Below are positions 38,774-48,980 of a stretch of DNA of 64,000 nt, piece by piece. The translations under genes and the position numbers were made by a program. The number at the start of each line of letters is the position of its first letter. Position 1 is the stretch's first letter. The stretch is taken from NCBI RefSeq assembly GCF_000304475.1, contig NC_018947.1, positions 448,453 through 512,452 on the forward strand. Direction: 5' to 3'. Under the pieces are notes generated by a model. That model had not been told where the DNA came from. It was given only the letters and a program-made list of their open reading frames with translations, and did not search any database. The DNA is from Kazachstania africana CBS 2517. Its lineage: Eukaryota > Ascomycota > Saccharomycetes > Saccharomycetales > Saccharomycetaceae.

Positions 38774-40180
38774 TTAGTCTTCTTTCTGTGCGCCTTCTTC
38801 TTCATTGTTGGTGGCTTCCTTCTCTTCTTCTTCGGAATCCTCCTGAGGGACCGTAAATGGCTTGTAGATCGTGATTAGCCCATCATTATCTATGGTAGAT
38901 ACCAAATCTTCAATGAAAGGATGATAATCGACCGTGTTCTTCGCTTTCGGGTTAACAGGTGATCTTCTTGATCCACCAGTATGATAAAATGTTAAGCACT
39001 CGTTTTGTATTTCTTCTTTGAATTCATTCGTGTCTTCCGTACCACCTTCTTCACTAGAGCCACCTTTCTTGAACAAATATGTCAAATCCCAATGGCATAT
39101 ATTACCAGAGTTACTCATAGTAATCAATTCACTTGGAGAACACTTGGAAAACTTGATACTAGATAGTCCTTCATTATTATGTTGTTCTAAAGTGAAGATA
39201 CTACCATCAGAACCTTCCTGAATTTCCTCATTCGATGTAATGGTACGCAGATCCCATATCTTAATATTTCCCCTAGAATCACCGGTAGCAAACAATGTGT
39301 CTGCAAATGGAGAGGAATCTATACATTCTAAATTTGAGTCGTTAGAATTAAAATCCAAAGTCCATTTAGGCGTAAGGAAGGATTCGCCTTTTAAATCCCA
39401 AAATCTTAGGATATTATCATCTGAAGCGGTAGCAACTATGTTCTCATTAATGAATGCCACTGACTTGATTACACCAGCATTAGAAGCAACTTTAAATTTG
39501 TGAATAATTTCACCAGCTTTAGAATTGTTGTCCATGACAGTAACGTGCTGCCCTTTCTTGGAATCGGAATAGGCTTTTGCAATTCTCTTACCATCATAAG
39601 ATACAGTAATGTCCACTACAATTCCAGAATCGATAGATTCCTCGTCGTATGTACTAACTGGGAGAGAGACGTCATCTTTGAACCAAGCAATGGAGCCATT
39701 TGAACTCAAAGCCAAAAATCTGAATTCACTGTCCCTCAAAGGGACCAACTTTATTATCTTGGCATTACCGGTATAGGTCCATTCACCTTTTATCAGCGAT
39801 ACTTCGTTAGCACGGACTTTGTTTGTGTATTCATTGTAGTCCGGAACTGGGATCGTATCATCCCTACTATAATGTGCACCTAAAGGTAATACTGTCTCCA
39901 ACTCGTAAACGTGATTGTTTATTGAGTATAATATAGAAGTTGTCAAAGTACCATTGCTCAAATTAGGAATGCATCTGTCTGTGAAGACTATTGCCTTTGA
40001 AGAATCATTAAAAGGCTTTTTGAAGGTTAATAATGATGGTCTGAACGTCGAAATATGTTGGTAGCACATAGGAACTGCCTTTTTCCAAATCTTGAACTCT
40101 TCATTCCTTTTCTTGTTTAGTAAAGAATCTTGTTTTAATGTGGTTGCAGCAGGTAAAGGCGATTGACTTAAACTAGACAT
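38774..40180 (-). CDS. UME1: WD40 transcriptional modulator of the Ume1/Wtm family
   Basis: 468 aa from the ATG at 40180. Similarity runs from FKIWKKAVPMCYQHISTFRP (about 30-49) through WD repeats such as IVATASDDNILRFWDLKGES and LFATGDSRGNIKIWDLRT. It continues to the C-terminal GGSRRSP (about 410) and DNDGLITIYKPF. An acidic Glu-rich tail ends the protein. S. cerevisiae has UME1 (YPL139C) and the related tandem pair WTM1/WTM2 (YOR230W/YOR229W) on the sister region. These proteins act with the Rpd3 complex in meiotic gene repression or in ribonucleotide reductase localisation. Text similarity is at least as close to Wtm1 as to Ume1, so the symbol rests on synteny. Confidence 0.82.
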   Translation of the reverse strand: MSSLSQSPLPAATTLKQDSLLNKKRNEEFKIWKKAVPMCYQHISTFRPSLLTFKKPFNDSSKAIVFTDRCIPNLSNGTLTTSILYSINNHVYELETVLPLGAHYSRDDTIPVPDYNEYTNKVRANEVSLIKGEWTYTGNAKIIKLVPLRDSEFRFLALSSNGSIAWFKDDVSLPVSTYDEESIDSGIVVDITVSYDGKRIAKAYSDSKKGQHVTVMDNNSKAGEIIHKFKVASNAGVIKSVAFINENIVATASDDNILRFWDLKGESFLTPKWTLDFNSNDSNLECIDSSPFADTLFATGDSRGNIKIWDLRTITSNEEIQEGSDGSIFTLEQHNNEGLSSIKFSKCSPSELITMSNSGNICHWDLTYLFKKGGSSEEGGTEDTNEFKEEIQNECLTFYHTGGSRRSPVNPKAKNTVDYHPFIEDLVSTIDNDGLITIYKPFTVPQEDSEEEEKEATNNEEEGAQKED

Positions 40181-40472
40181 TTTCCGCAAATTTCAGTCTT
40201 GACCTGTAGGGACTTCTCAAATCTTATTCAATCCAATGCAAATAGCGGCTATATCAGCTGAAACTATGCTGGTCTGCTCGATAGATATGTATATATATGT
40301 TTCACTATTTTTTGTTTTCACTTCCCGAAATTTCATACATATATATATATATATATCGAGTTTCTTGCTTCTGCCTCTCGAATAAGTATAGAATAATAAT
40401 ATAATCTGCTATATATATTTTATGTTGATGCTATTTAATAGGTGCTTCTTGGACCTGATAAGGAATGTATTT

Positions 40473-41579
40473 CTATGGTTGGATGCCCAATTCTATGAGT
40501 TTTTCATAAGATTGAACGTGCAATTGACGTTTTCTTGTGCGGATTAGGATTTCTAATCTCTCTCTATAAGTGTCCAGAGATCTCATCTGTTGTTTGACCT
40601 GCTCGACCTTCATTGAGGTCCAGTCAGAATGCTTGTTACACTTGGCCTTGACGCATATATTATAGACTTGTAGTAGTGGTTCTTCCTTTTCTTGGTTGCC
40701 CTTGTATTCTGCGATAAAATCGTCTACAGAAATGTTAAAATCCTGTATATCTGCAGTATATCCACATATGTTTTTCTTCGATTTCACTCGAGTGTTTTTG
40801 TTACCGTTCTTACTTCTCTTTTTGCTGTTTGTACCATTATTGAGATTCATGGTTTCTTCCCTAGCTTTCAGTTCTTCCTCATTATAATTAAGCTTGAGAT
40901 TCACTTCGGTCAGCCAATCGATATATTTCTGAAGCACTTCCAAGTTTTCTTTCAATCTTGGGAGCGTTATAGTATCGCATTCATCTAAATTGCTCCTCAA
41001 TTCATTCAAATTTTGATCCTTATCTACAATTTCTTTCACAACTTCTGCATCCACTGTAAGATCCTCATCAATAAATGACTCCTTCCCTATATTCTTAAAC
41101 GATTCCACATCACCATTTGAATAAGATACCATTTGTTTCAATAAATCATCCTGAGATTCGCTTCCTTCCTTGAGATTACTATCTCGCGAAACGTTAGCCA
41201 CCAAGTTCTGCATGTATAATAAACCGTGAGCCTCGGAACAGTATTTACTCTTATCCTCACACGGCTCATAACAGCTACTTAGCCTGCATTTCCTCTTCCA
41301 TAGAGTCCGTGGTAACTCCACATTGAAATTATCTTTATTCTTCCCAGTGATACCAGATTGACAGTAAGGACAGAAAAACGCAAATACCAGGCTTCTGTAC
41401 ACTTCAGGTATCTTCATACATTTGAAATGGAACCAGTCATCACATCCATCACAACCCACCATCAGTTCACCTTCATCGGGTTTCTTACAGATACAGTAAA
41501 CTTCTTGCTGAGTAACGGGTTCCTTCTTCTTGGGAGAGTAAGGCGGACACCATTCAGGTAACGGCAATGTAGATGGCAT
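40473..41579 (-). CDS. SPP1: COMPASS (Set1C) PHD-finger subunit Spp1
   Basis: 368 aa (S. cerevisiae 353). The PHD finger at about 27-75 has C29, C31, C43, C46, H51, C54, C70 and C73 with the aromatic DDWFHFKC. A second Cys cluster, CRLSSCYEPCEDKSKYC (about 93-109), is the zinc element seen in Spp1. The middle has a coiled coil (about 185-235) and basic patch, and the C-terminal helix region (about 300-368) has WTSMKVEQVKQQMR and RKRQLHVQSYEKLIELG. Spp1 reads H3K4me3, stimulates H3K4 trimethylation by Set1 and links chromatin loops to meiotic break sites through Mer2. Only 70 bp separate it from the upstream GIP3 stop. Confidence 0.94.
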   Translation of the reverse strand: MPSTLPLPEWCPPYSPKKKEPVTQQEVYCICKKPDEGELMVGCDGCDDWFHFKCMKIPEVYRSLVFAFFCPYCQSGITGKNKDNFNVELPRTLWKRKCRLSSCYEPCEDKSKYCSEAHGLLYMQNLVANVSRDSNLKEGSESQDDLLKQMVSYSNGDVESFKNIGKESFIDEDLTVDAEVVKEIVDKDQNLNELRSNLDECDTITLPRLKENLEVLQKYIDWLTEVNLKLNYNEEELKAREETMNLNNGTNSKKRSKNGNKNTRVKSKKNICGYTADIQDFNISVDDFIAEYKGNQEKEEPLLQVYNICVKAKCNKHSDWTSMKVEQVKQQMRSLDTYRERLEILIRTRKRQLHVQSYEKLIELGIQP

Positions 41580-41649
41580 TATTCTATGTCGTATGATGCT
41601 TGTTATATATGTGTGTATGTGTATATATAAGTAGATGATATACGATCAT

Positions 41650-44600
41650 TTATGGATGTGTTTTGATTTCTTCGCTTCGCTTTCTGCTGACAGATAAATT
41701 ATTGATCAATTTATCGTAAGTTTCAGTAACTTTCGAGTTTTGGAAGGAATCACCATAGATGGTTTCCAACCCGACTTGTTCGTCACTGACGCTTTGGATC
41801 AAGTCTTCCATCGAATCGATACCTTTAGCCTTTATAATGGCGGCTCTTAGTTCTTCTCCAGATGGTATCTTTGGTAATAATTTGGCAGTAGATGTGGGTA
41901 CTGTATTCGGCCTAGGAATCGGCTTCACGGTGTGCTCTGGGTAGATGGACCTTTGTTGTTGTACATAGAAACCCCATTTATGTAATTCACCTTCTTCTTC
42001 CTCTTGCTTTTTACCATTTACACTGGTATTTGAAGATTTCCTAAATAAAACTGGCCTACCAGTAATAAAATCGATGGCTTTCCCGGATTCAGTCACCATG
42101 AGATGCGGACTAGTTGTATTCGTATCGGCTTCATGTTCTTGCTCTGATGGTACAGTAGTAGTTGGCAGAGTTGACTCAAAATGCTTGTTCTTTTTCTCTT
42201 GTGATTTCTTCAATTTTTTCGGATCAATAATGCTTGTAAATTGAGGTACACCAATGAACAATTCAAAAATATTTGATAAATTTTTATCTAGTAATAACAA
42301 TCTCAGTAAATTTTCCTTCTCCATTAGATTCAACTCCCCGTTACTACGTTTTTCCAATAATAAATCAATTTGTATACGTGTCTTATCATGAACTCTCTGT
42401 AAGTTATCGAAGTATTTCTTTAACAGATACTTTTTAGTGTTCAAACCAGTATTGTTATCGACGTTGCTTGTAGACTGAGCTTCATTACTATCATCATCAA
42501 TCTTACATAGTTTCTTGAAAACATCCTCTGCAGTTTCACTGATTAAATTTCCACCAAACAATAAATCATCCTGAGAGGCCAACTCATCCAATTGGAAAGT
42601 TGAATCCATGGCTCTATGCATGTTTCTCATTAAACAAAGGGCCAGCCTCGATTTGATTTCTTCGGGTATCTCTTCATAATTGATATCTAATCCCACAAGA
42701 CTTGTAGATTCCTTAGTCAAGGCATAAAGCGTTGACCAATAATTATTCCTCGCAAAATTGTTCAATTGAAGTTCTTCATTGTCAACAGATTTGGCTAAAT
42801 CTTGTAACATAGACACATGTGTTACTGTCTTACATTTGATTAGAATATTGCAAATGACTGTTAGTTGTTTAAATTGCAAGTCATTGTAATTCAAATGAAC
42901 TCTTTTCAAATTCTTAAACCTTGGTAAGTATTTGTAAAGGTAAGGTAGTATATCAGGAAAGATTTGAGGCATATTTGATAAATCTAAAAACTTCAAATTC
43001 TCTAATCTAGATAAGTATTTCAAAAGTAAAGCCATATCGTAGGAAGTTTCAATATTTGTACCGTTCAAAGTAAAATACTGTAATTTATCAAAGTTCGAAG
43101 TGGATAATTTGTTAACAATCAAGTTAACGTAAGTTGATAGGTCATTAAATGAAAGGTCGATACCTTGCACATGAAAATTTGGACAATAGTCACTCCGGGC
43201 AATATTTAAGACATAACTCAAATTTTCCATGGATATATCAGAGTTAGCTAGCCCTATTCTTATTGGGATACTAGAAGCCTGCAATTTTGACGAGTTTACC
43301 TGCCTGATGAAAGTGTTGATTAGGTTTTGAAAAACAAAAGAATTTGGAAGTTTATTGAATTTGATACCATTGAAAAGAATTTCTTCAAGTGGTTTCCCTG
43401 TTCTATTTTTTAAGACACCAATAAATAGATCCCAGTCTAAATTATGCCTTAGTAGCGATTCATTGTCACCTATAAGTTTTGTATGCGTTTGAGAGATATC
43501 CAATTTGGTTATAGATCTATTAATCAATAAAAATTTACAGATAAGATTCCAATTTTCGGTGTTAATGACGACATTTCTTAAGCTCAGTTTCTCTAAATTT
43601 TTAGAATTGGCTAATGAACAAAGTATGATTCTTAACATTTCGTCGCTTAGAAGGACATTATCAAAGACTATTGTATGAACAGAAATTATGGAAATAAAAT
43701 CACAAAATGAGAGAATATCGATTAAAGTTGGTCTTGAATTTAAAAATTTTAAAATTTGTAAAGGTGATGTTTTCCCTTTAATCTGTTTCAAAGTGGCTGG
43801 GATAGGTAAAATTTCTCTGAGATGACAACACCGCGTGTAAATGATATCTAAGGTCAGTTCGTCATCTGGTTCTTCCTCAGTATTGAAATGATTTTCATGT
43901 AAATGAATTTTTGTATCAATTGCGAGGTTTGAGATATTGAATATTGAAGTAGAATCTGTATTTAATGGTTGCTGTTGTTGGTGTTTAATAGTATTGTCAG
44001 AACTTTGGTAATTAGCAACTTCATTTGCAATTCTCATTGCAGCATGATGTGCGGCGACTTGATGCTTATCTGATTCCTGTAAAGATTTCCTATGTAATTC
44101 TAATGCCAGTTTATATTCTTTTGAATTTTTAGAATAATTTAATTGAGTATCATCATTATCTACCTTTGCTATGCCTTGAGAAATGGAAGGCACATCACTG
44201 ATCATATCCTCTGGCACGAGTACAGCACCTTTCTTTGGTTTTCTAGATGGCAATTGTTGCGGTGGATCAGCATTAAAGACGTTAAATGTGACCCTCTTCA
44301 GAGATATAGGTTTCAAAGACTCTATTGATGAATTATGTGAAGAATCTGCATTCAAAAGGGGTTGTAAAGGGTTTGATTCTGATCTAGGTGAGGCGATAGG
44401 AGTGGGTAGACTAGGTGAGGCTGGCTCAGTTCTGGATATATTAGAAACTTTAGAATTTATTGATAATTGGGATGTGAGAGAAGTAGAAGATGTGGATCTC
44501 GAGACTGGAGGAGTAGTGTTATTTTTCTTACCAAATAATGAACTAAATAATGACCTCTTAGGTTTATCATTACTTAAAGAATTGATTCTTCTTAAAGTCT

Positions 44601-44949
44601 TTGCATGGGACACATCAGCATTTGATACGGACGTTGATCTTTTCACTTTAGGAGTGTTACTATTGGCGGTGATTATGAATCCATTAGATTTATCATTTGA
44701 ATCTTCTATTGGGTTACTATTAACAGGCGTTAGGACAATGTAATCATCATCTTGAGACAAAGCAGCATTTGAAACTGAAGTAGATCTGTTTCTAGTGGGC
44801 TTACGAGTAGTCTGAGTGTCTAGCTTATTGATTGTACTACCACGTGATTTCGATTTAGAGGTAGATCTCTTCTTCTTACCTTTGTACAGCCAATCCCATG
44901 AGACGTCTAAGTCTGATTGTTTTCTAACGACGGGCAACGTAGTAGTCAT
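41650..44949 (-). CDS. GIP3: Glc7 (PP1)-interacting protein Gip3/Her1 family
   Basis: 1099 aa (S. cerevisiae Gip3 about 1276). The N-terminal 230 residues are basic and Ser/Thr-rich with two RSTSVSNA repeats (about 55-62 and 104-111). A PP1-docking RVxF motif, KRVTF, is at 218-222. Residues about 410-720 have leucine-rich-repeat-like segments (LEKLSLRNVVI, LQYFTLNGTNI, LKFLDLSNMPQ). A helical region follows with RKRSEEIKTHP near the end. The S. cerevisiae duplicates are GIP3 (YPL137C) and HER1 (YOR227W). Gip3 binds Glc7 and affects chromosome segregation when overexpressed. Locus position supports GIP3. Confidence 0.9.
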   Translation of the reverse strand: MTTTLPVVRKQSDLDVSWDWLYKGKKKRSTSKSKSRGSTINKLDTQTTRKPTRNRSTSVSNAALSQDDDYIVLTPVNSNPIEDSNDKSNGFIITANSNTPKVKRSTSVSNADVSHAKTLRRINSLSNDKPKRSLFSSLFGKKNNTTPPVSRSTSSTSLTSQLSINSKVSNISRTEPASPSLPTPIASPRSESNPLQPLLNADSSHNSSIESLKPISLKRVTFNVFNADPPQQLPSRKPKKGAVLVPEDMISDVPSISQGIAKVDNDDTQLNYSKNSKEYKLALELHRKSLQESDKHQVAAHHAAMRIANEVANYQSSDNTIKHQQQQPLNTDSTSIFNISNLAIDTKIHLHENHFNTEEEPDDELTLDIIYTRCCHLREILPIPATLKQIKGKTSPLQILKFLNSRPTLIDILSFCDFISIISVHTIVFDNVLLSDEMLRIILCSLANSKNLEKLSLRNVVINTENWNLICKFLLINRSITKLDISQTHTKLIGDNESLLRHNLDWDLFIGVLKNRTGKPLEEILFNGIKFNKLPNSFVFQNLINTFIRQVNSSKLQASSIPIRIGLANSDISMENLSYVLNIARSDYCPNFHVQGIDLSFNDLSTYVNLIVNKLSTSNFDKLQYFTLNGTNIETSYDMALLLKYLSRLENLKFLDLSNMPQIFPDILPYLYKYLPRFKNLKRVHLNYNDLQFKQLTVICNILIKCKTVTHVSMLQDLAKSVDNEELQLNNFARNNYWSTLYALTKESTSLVGLDINYEEIPEEIKSRLALCLMRNMHRAMDSTFQLDELASQDDLLFGGNLISETAEDVFKKLCKIDDDSNEAQSTSNVDNNTGLNTKKYLLKKYFDNLQRVHDKTRIQIDLLLEKRSNGELNLMEKENLLRLLLLDKNLSNIFELFIGVPQFTSIIDPKKLKKSQEKKNKHFESTLPTTTVPSEQEHEADTNTTSPHLMVTESGKAIDFITGRPVLFRKSSNTSVNGKKQEEEEGELHKWGFYVQQQRSIYPEHTVKPIPRPNTVPTSTAKLLPKIPSGEELRAAIIKAKGIDSMEDLIQSVSDEQVGLETIYGDSFQNSKVTETYDKLINNLSVSRKRSEEIKTHP

Positions 44950-46240
44950 CAGTGAAATGATCCGAAAGCTGATGTTATGAAGAGTGGTGATTAATGATCA
45001 AGAAATCCAAGATGCTGACTATATACTTCATCTAGATGGATGACGAACGACTTGTTTTGCTTCTGTATTTGCTGCAGGGTAAAAAACGTAACCCTCTAAA
45101 AGTGTAACGATTCTTGCGTAATTTCTTTCTTTTTCTCGAGCAGCGCAAAAGAAGAAAAAAAAAAGTAAGAGGCAAAGATGAAGGAAATTCCCGCAGTGAG
45201 ATGAGCAACTTTGACAGCAGCGATGAGATTAGTAATGAAGAGCACCGGAATGATTTGAAGTGTAGGATGACTGATAGCAGACGGATGATAGAGAGAGGAG
45301 CGAACTGAAGGAAGTTAAAAACATAATGGTGTGCGTGCGATAGTTCTGTAGAGTACGTTCACTATTGGATCCGGTTTGGCGTGGTAGCATCGCATAGGTA
45401 ATTTGACACATATTCATCGTATGACGCCTTAACGAAACGGAGGATGAGACGTGTTGCAGCGGTGTAAAATGTCATGAGATGGTGGAGCGGATCTCAGCTT
45501 TCTCATGCTTCATCCAAACAGTGAGTCTTCGTAGTCCCGTTTCAGATAGTCGACGGGATCATAGCGTAATAGCAGCACTCCTGCGAGTCATCTCCGTGTG
45601 CTGCTCTTCAAACTGTACAGAGGTATACAGCGTTTCTTGCACTCTTAGCAAAGTAGAGAGCAGTAGTTAACTTCGATTCAGAAGGTATATGTTCCTTATT
45701 ATTCGTCTTTTTTGCCGCTGATAGTAGTAGGCCTTGTATGTGCGGGTAATATCGCAAGACAAAATATTACCCGCACATATACATGTTTAAACTCCACGGA
45801 AACATGACAAAACACACAGCATCACACCGGCGCGTGTTTCAAATTTGCCTGCAATCCCGACTTCTCGGCGCCCGGATTTTTCCAAATAAAGTAACACCGC
45901 GCATCCACGTGACTATTTTTATTCCCTCTTCCCCGTTTCCCGCAATTTCGGTTTCCAGGCCCTGCGTCAGCCGCATCATCGAATATTCTTCGCGTTCTGT
46001 TATCTCCGGTCGCTTTTTTTTGGCTTATCTCCTACTTTTCGCCAAGATTTCTCTACTCCTGCTCCTTTAACGCCGCTCCTGCGTCCAAAGCTTCTAAAAT
46101 TTGTAATGTTAAAGGGCCTTCTAGACTTGCCAATATTGGATATATATATATATATATATATAAGAACATCTCTATGTTTGTAACCATTACTCTTTATGAT
46201 CACACATACATATAGATCACCCATCACAAGACATATCAGC
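44950..46240. other. GIP3-ISU1 divergent intergenic region
   Basis: 1291 bp without a supported ORF. It contains the paired Reb1 palindrome (45737-45779), an E-box CACGTG at 45906-45911 and a (TA)n tract at 46140-46162 that probably supplies the ISU1 TATA box. Nothing else is recognised. Confidence 0.55.
45737..45779. repeat. Perfect 16-bp inverted repeat with two Reb1 sites
   Basis: The left arm TATGTGCGGGTAATAT (45737-45752) and right arm ATATTACCCGCACATA (45764-45779) are exact complements around an 11-nt spacer. Each arm contains CGGGTAA/TTACCCG, the Reb1 core, so two sites face each other. Reb1 makes nucleosome-depleted regions and can act as a transcription roadblock, which suits a divergent promoter. 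Confidence 0.85.
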
Positions 46241-46717
46241 ATGCTTTCATTCAGTGGAAGAAATAGTATACGAACCTTTATAAAGCCCATAGGTTCTAGA
46301 TTATACCATCCAAAAGTCATAGAACATTATACAAATCCAAGGAATGTTGGTTCCATGGATAAAAAATTAACTAGCGTTGGTACAGGCCTTGTTGGGGCTC
46401 CCGCTTGTGGTGACGTTATGAAATTACAAATTAAAGTGAATGATAAGACTGGTATAATAGAGGATGTCAAATTTAAGACTTTTGGTTGTGGATCTGCTAT
46501 CGCTTCGTCGTCTTACATGACAGAATTGGTTCATGGTATGTCATTGGAAGACGCTTACAAGATCAAAAACACTGAAATTGCTAAGGAATTGAGTCTACCA
46601 CCTGTGAAATTACATTGTTCCATGCTTGCTGAAGATGCCATCAAGGCCGCTATCGACGATTACAAAGCCAAAAATCATAAAATTGATACAACTTTTTTAT
46701 TGAAGCAAATCAAATAA
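46241..46717 (+). CDS. ISU1: Mitochondrial iron-sulfur cluster scaffold Isu1
   Basis: 158 aa from the ATG at 46241. An earlier ATG at 46196 would add 15 residues but lies only about 30 bp from the likely TATA tract. A basic presequence (about 1-20) is followed by LYHPKVIEHYTNPRNVGS. The three cluster-ligand cysteines are present: C56 in APACGDVM, C83 in GCGSAIASS, C126 in LHCSMLAED. LPPVK (119-123) is the binding motif for Hsp70 Ssq1. Isu1 receives sulfur from Nfs1/Isd11 and iron to build 2Fe-2S clusters. It is next to ODC1, as in S. cerevisiae, with a convergent gap of 97 bp. Confidence 0.96.
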   Translation: MLSFSGRNSIRTFIKPIGSRLYHPKVIEHYTNPRNVGSMDKKLTSVGTGLVGAPACGDVMKLQIKVNDKTGIIEDVKFKTFGCGSAIASSSYMTELVHGMSLEDAYKIKNTEIAKELSLPPVKLHCSMLAEDAIKAAIDDYKAKNHKIDTTFLLKQIK

Positions 46718-46814
46718 CTCCACTAGCTAGACATCCCTCTCCCCGTCATCTCATTATATATTCGTGTATACATTATATTTCATTTGTTTTAACGACAACA
46801 TTCGTACGATTTTA

Positions 46815-47729
46815 TTATGCTAATCTCATTTCTTGGAATAAATCAGTCACTGCTCCAAATACAATAAGCAAAATCCCCCCGCCGGGGCCTAACCTTGCAA
46901 TCTTTGGTGTAAAGCCTTTATACAATGCCCTAAATCCTTCCTCTCGATATATCTTCATGACAGATGGAATGGCCCAATCATATTTCTTCACCAATTGTCC
47001 ATTTGCCAATTTGGTCACATTATGTTGACTCTGTACCCTAGACTTCACCACATCAAATGGTGTATTCAATATACACCCCATTGTACCACCTATCGTACCT
47101 GCAATAAGATCATTCCACGTACTTTTCTTGTCAGTACCAAGAGTATTCCGCACTTGATATATGATACCAAAATATCCTGCATTCCAAAAGGCATGCCTCA
47201 ACATGGTGGATTCTAATCCACCGTACATCCCTAAGAGACCATCCTGTTTAACTATCCGCTTTAAAGCGTCCAATGGAGACTTAAATTTACTATTAATATC
47301 TTGCATGCGGACTTTGACCAACTCAAATGGTACAATCACCGTCGCCTCAATAACACCCGCAGACGCACCACTCACTACACATATGTACTGCTTATTCCAA
47401 GTCTTGAACATTTGAGAATATAAATTGACAAATTTCTCATTAAATGCAAATTTAGTGGCACGCTTTGGTGCTTCCATCAATATTGGTGATGTTATACCAC
47501 GATATAATGTTTTCCAACCTTCTTGTCTCACTATCTTCCCCAGACAGTCAACTAAACCGGTATAATGCACTTTACCTGCTACATTGCTCTGTAGTTGCAT
47601 CCTGGTCTTAACAACATCCAGTGGATACATCACAAGTACCTCTGACACTCCTGCGATGGCGCCAGCGGTGAACTGGTATATAAATGGTAAAGGCGTTGAT
47701 TTGGCAGTGGTTCTCTTCTCATATGGCAT
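46815..47729 (-). CDS. ODC1: Mitochondrial 2-oxodicarboxylate carrier Odc1
   Basis: 304 aa from the ATG at 47729. Three tandem SLC25 repeats carry the carrier signatures PLDVVKTR (about 37), PFELVKVR (about 137) and PFDVVKSR (about 228). ITSPILMEAPKRATKFA is typical of Odc proteins. The carrier exports 2-oxoadipate and 2-oxoglutarate across the inner membrane, feeding lysine and glutamate synthesis. S. cerevisiae has duplicates ODC1 (YPL134C) and ODC2 (YOR222W); the flanks ISU1 and RDS2 point to ODC1. Confidence 0.94.
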   Translation of the reverse strand: MPYEKRTTAKSTPLPFIYQFTAGAIAGVSEVLVMYPLDVVKTRMQLQSNVAGKVHYTGLVDCLGKIVRQEGWKTLYRGITSPILMEAPKRATKFAFNEKFVNLYSQMFKTWNKQYICVVSGASAGVIEATVIVPFELVKVRMQDINSKFKSPLDALKRIVKQDGLLGMYGGLESTMLRHAFWNAGYFGIIYQVRNTLGTDKKSTWNDLIAGTIGGTMGCILNTPFDVVKSRVQSQHNVTKLANGQLVKKYDWAIPSVMKIYREEGFRALYKGFTPKIARLGPGGGILLIVFGAVTDLFQEMRLA

Positions 47730-47900
47730 AGTTTTCTCTCTACTTGACTTAAACCTACAAAAGTGCAATATAATACACGACTGTCATTATAACTTATATA
47801 CACTAACTATTTACATTTTCTTTTTCCATTTTACCTCGATGATCATTCACTGTCGCATTATCGGACTTTCCATTATGACTTGCAAAAATAGCATAATAAG

Positions 47901-48980
47901 TCATATTGGAATAAAATTACCAACTATACCAACCGGTATATTATAGCGATCTCTTCTGATGGTAAAACTGAAACAGCAGTCATTTTGCTTCTTGCTGTCT
48001 CTGGTTCTCAGAATGCAACTTGTCAGCACAGCTTTCTGGCCCTTATCGAACGCAACAGATCCATACTTCTCCCAAAAACTCACCGTACTGTCTTCTGTCA
48101 TCAACTCGTATATCGCCATTTTACCGTCCCTTAGGTCGTCCACGGTGCATTCTACAAGTGTAGCAAACTCTTTATTCGCTCTATAGATTTCTCCCGTTCG
48201 TCTCCAGATGCATGCTGGTATACTCATCGATGTAAAGACTCTATCGTAACTTAAAAGCATCTTTTCAAAGCTTTCTTCAACTAAAACCAGATCAACGTCC
48301 TTTAACGATTTGGCAATGGATCTGAACGCAGGTCTTATTGAATTCAAAGGTTTCAAAACCCTTTGTTTTGATTCAGGCGTCATATTCTTGTCCATATAAT
48401 TCTGTAATCTCGCATAACCCTTTGCATAGTCGTAAGGTTTTAATAAACCAGCATCTACTTTAGCATTGATAACAAGTTTTAATCTTTCTTCTGGCGTGAT
48501 TTCAATGGAAGGATCAGCTGCAGTAAGGAAGAACTTCTCTTTAGCATCGCTAACTTGTTCATTATCCGTCGACTGTACTGGAACTTTGGCACTTGGATCT
48601 GAGAGTTTCTCTATGTTGGGAACTGGGAGTGACAGCAACGGATCATCTAAAATTGAGAAGAATTCGTTCAAGGAGCTGAACTCAGAGTTCATATTTTCAG
48701 AGATAAACGTCTGTGGGAACAAAAAATTTGACATATTGATATTTGATGGCTCGTTACTGGGTATGTCTGTAATCAGTGGAGTCTCTGATACCTCTGACTG
48801 CTGTTGCAACTGCTGTTGTTGCTGCTGCTGTTCCTGGAGTAAAGGCTCTTCCGTAGTGCATAAATGTGCTATTTCTCTCTTAATACATCTTGTACACGGT
48901 CTCTTTTCATCACAAACGACGTGAGACCTTCTGCAGAAAATACATGATTTTGTAGTTCTCTTACGTCTCCTTGTCATCAT
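47901..48980 (-). CDS. RDS2: Zn2Cys6 transcription factor Rds2
   Basis: 359 aa, shorter than S. cerevisiae Rds2 (about 446). The N-terminal zinc cluster has C13, C16, C23, C29, C32 and C41 preceded by a basic RRRKR. A poly-Gln run (about 50-63) follows. A PAS-like domain near 250-345 includes IPACIWRRTGEIYRANKEFA and DDLRDGKMAIYELMTED. Rds2 activates gluconeogenic genes such as PCK1 and FBP1 on non-fermentable carbon and influences ergosterol genes. It shares only 144 bp of divergent promoter with COX11. The ERT1 paralogue is the main alternative; synteny favours RDS2. Confidence 0.92.
   Translation of the reverse strand: MMTRRRKRTTKSCIFCRRSHVVCDEKRPCTRCIKREIAHLCTTEEPLLQEQQQQQQQLQQQSEVSETPLITDIPSNEPSNINMSNFLFPQTFISENMNSEFSSLNEFFSILDDPLLSLPVPNIEKLSDPSAKVPVQSTDNEQVSDAKEKFFLTAADPSIEITPEERLKLVINAKVDAGLLKPYDYAKGYARLQNYMDKNMTPESKQRVLKPLNSIRPAFRSIAKSLKDVDLVLVEESFEKMLLSYDRVFTSMSIPACIWRRTGEIYRANKEFATLVECTVDDLRDGKMAIYELMTEDSTVSFWEKYGSVAFDKGQKAVLTSCILRTRDSKKQNDCCFSFTIRRDRYNIPVGIVGNFIPI

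Noticed and set aside
40300..40350. Centromere CDEIII-like text (TTTTTTGTTTTC followed by CCCGAAATTT)
   Set aside because: Spacing around the CCG core differs from the CDEIII consensus, and no CDEI with an 80-bp AT-rich CDEII is placed correctly.
46140..46162. TA dinucleotide tracts here and at about 6143, 40338, 51381 and 56500 as mobile-element scars
   Set aside because: Plain microsatellites of the kind common in yeast promoters, with no terminal repeats or target duplications seen.
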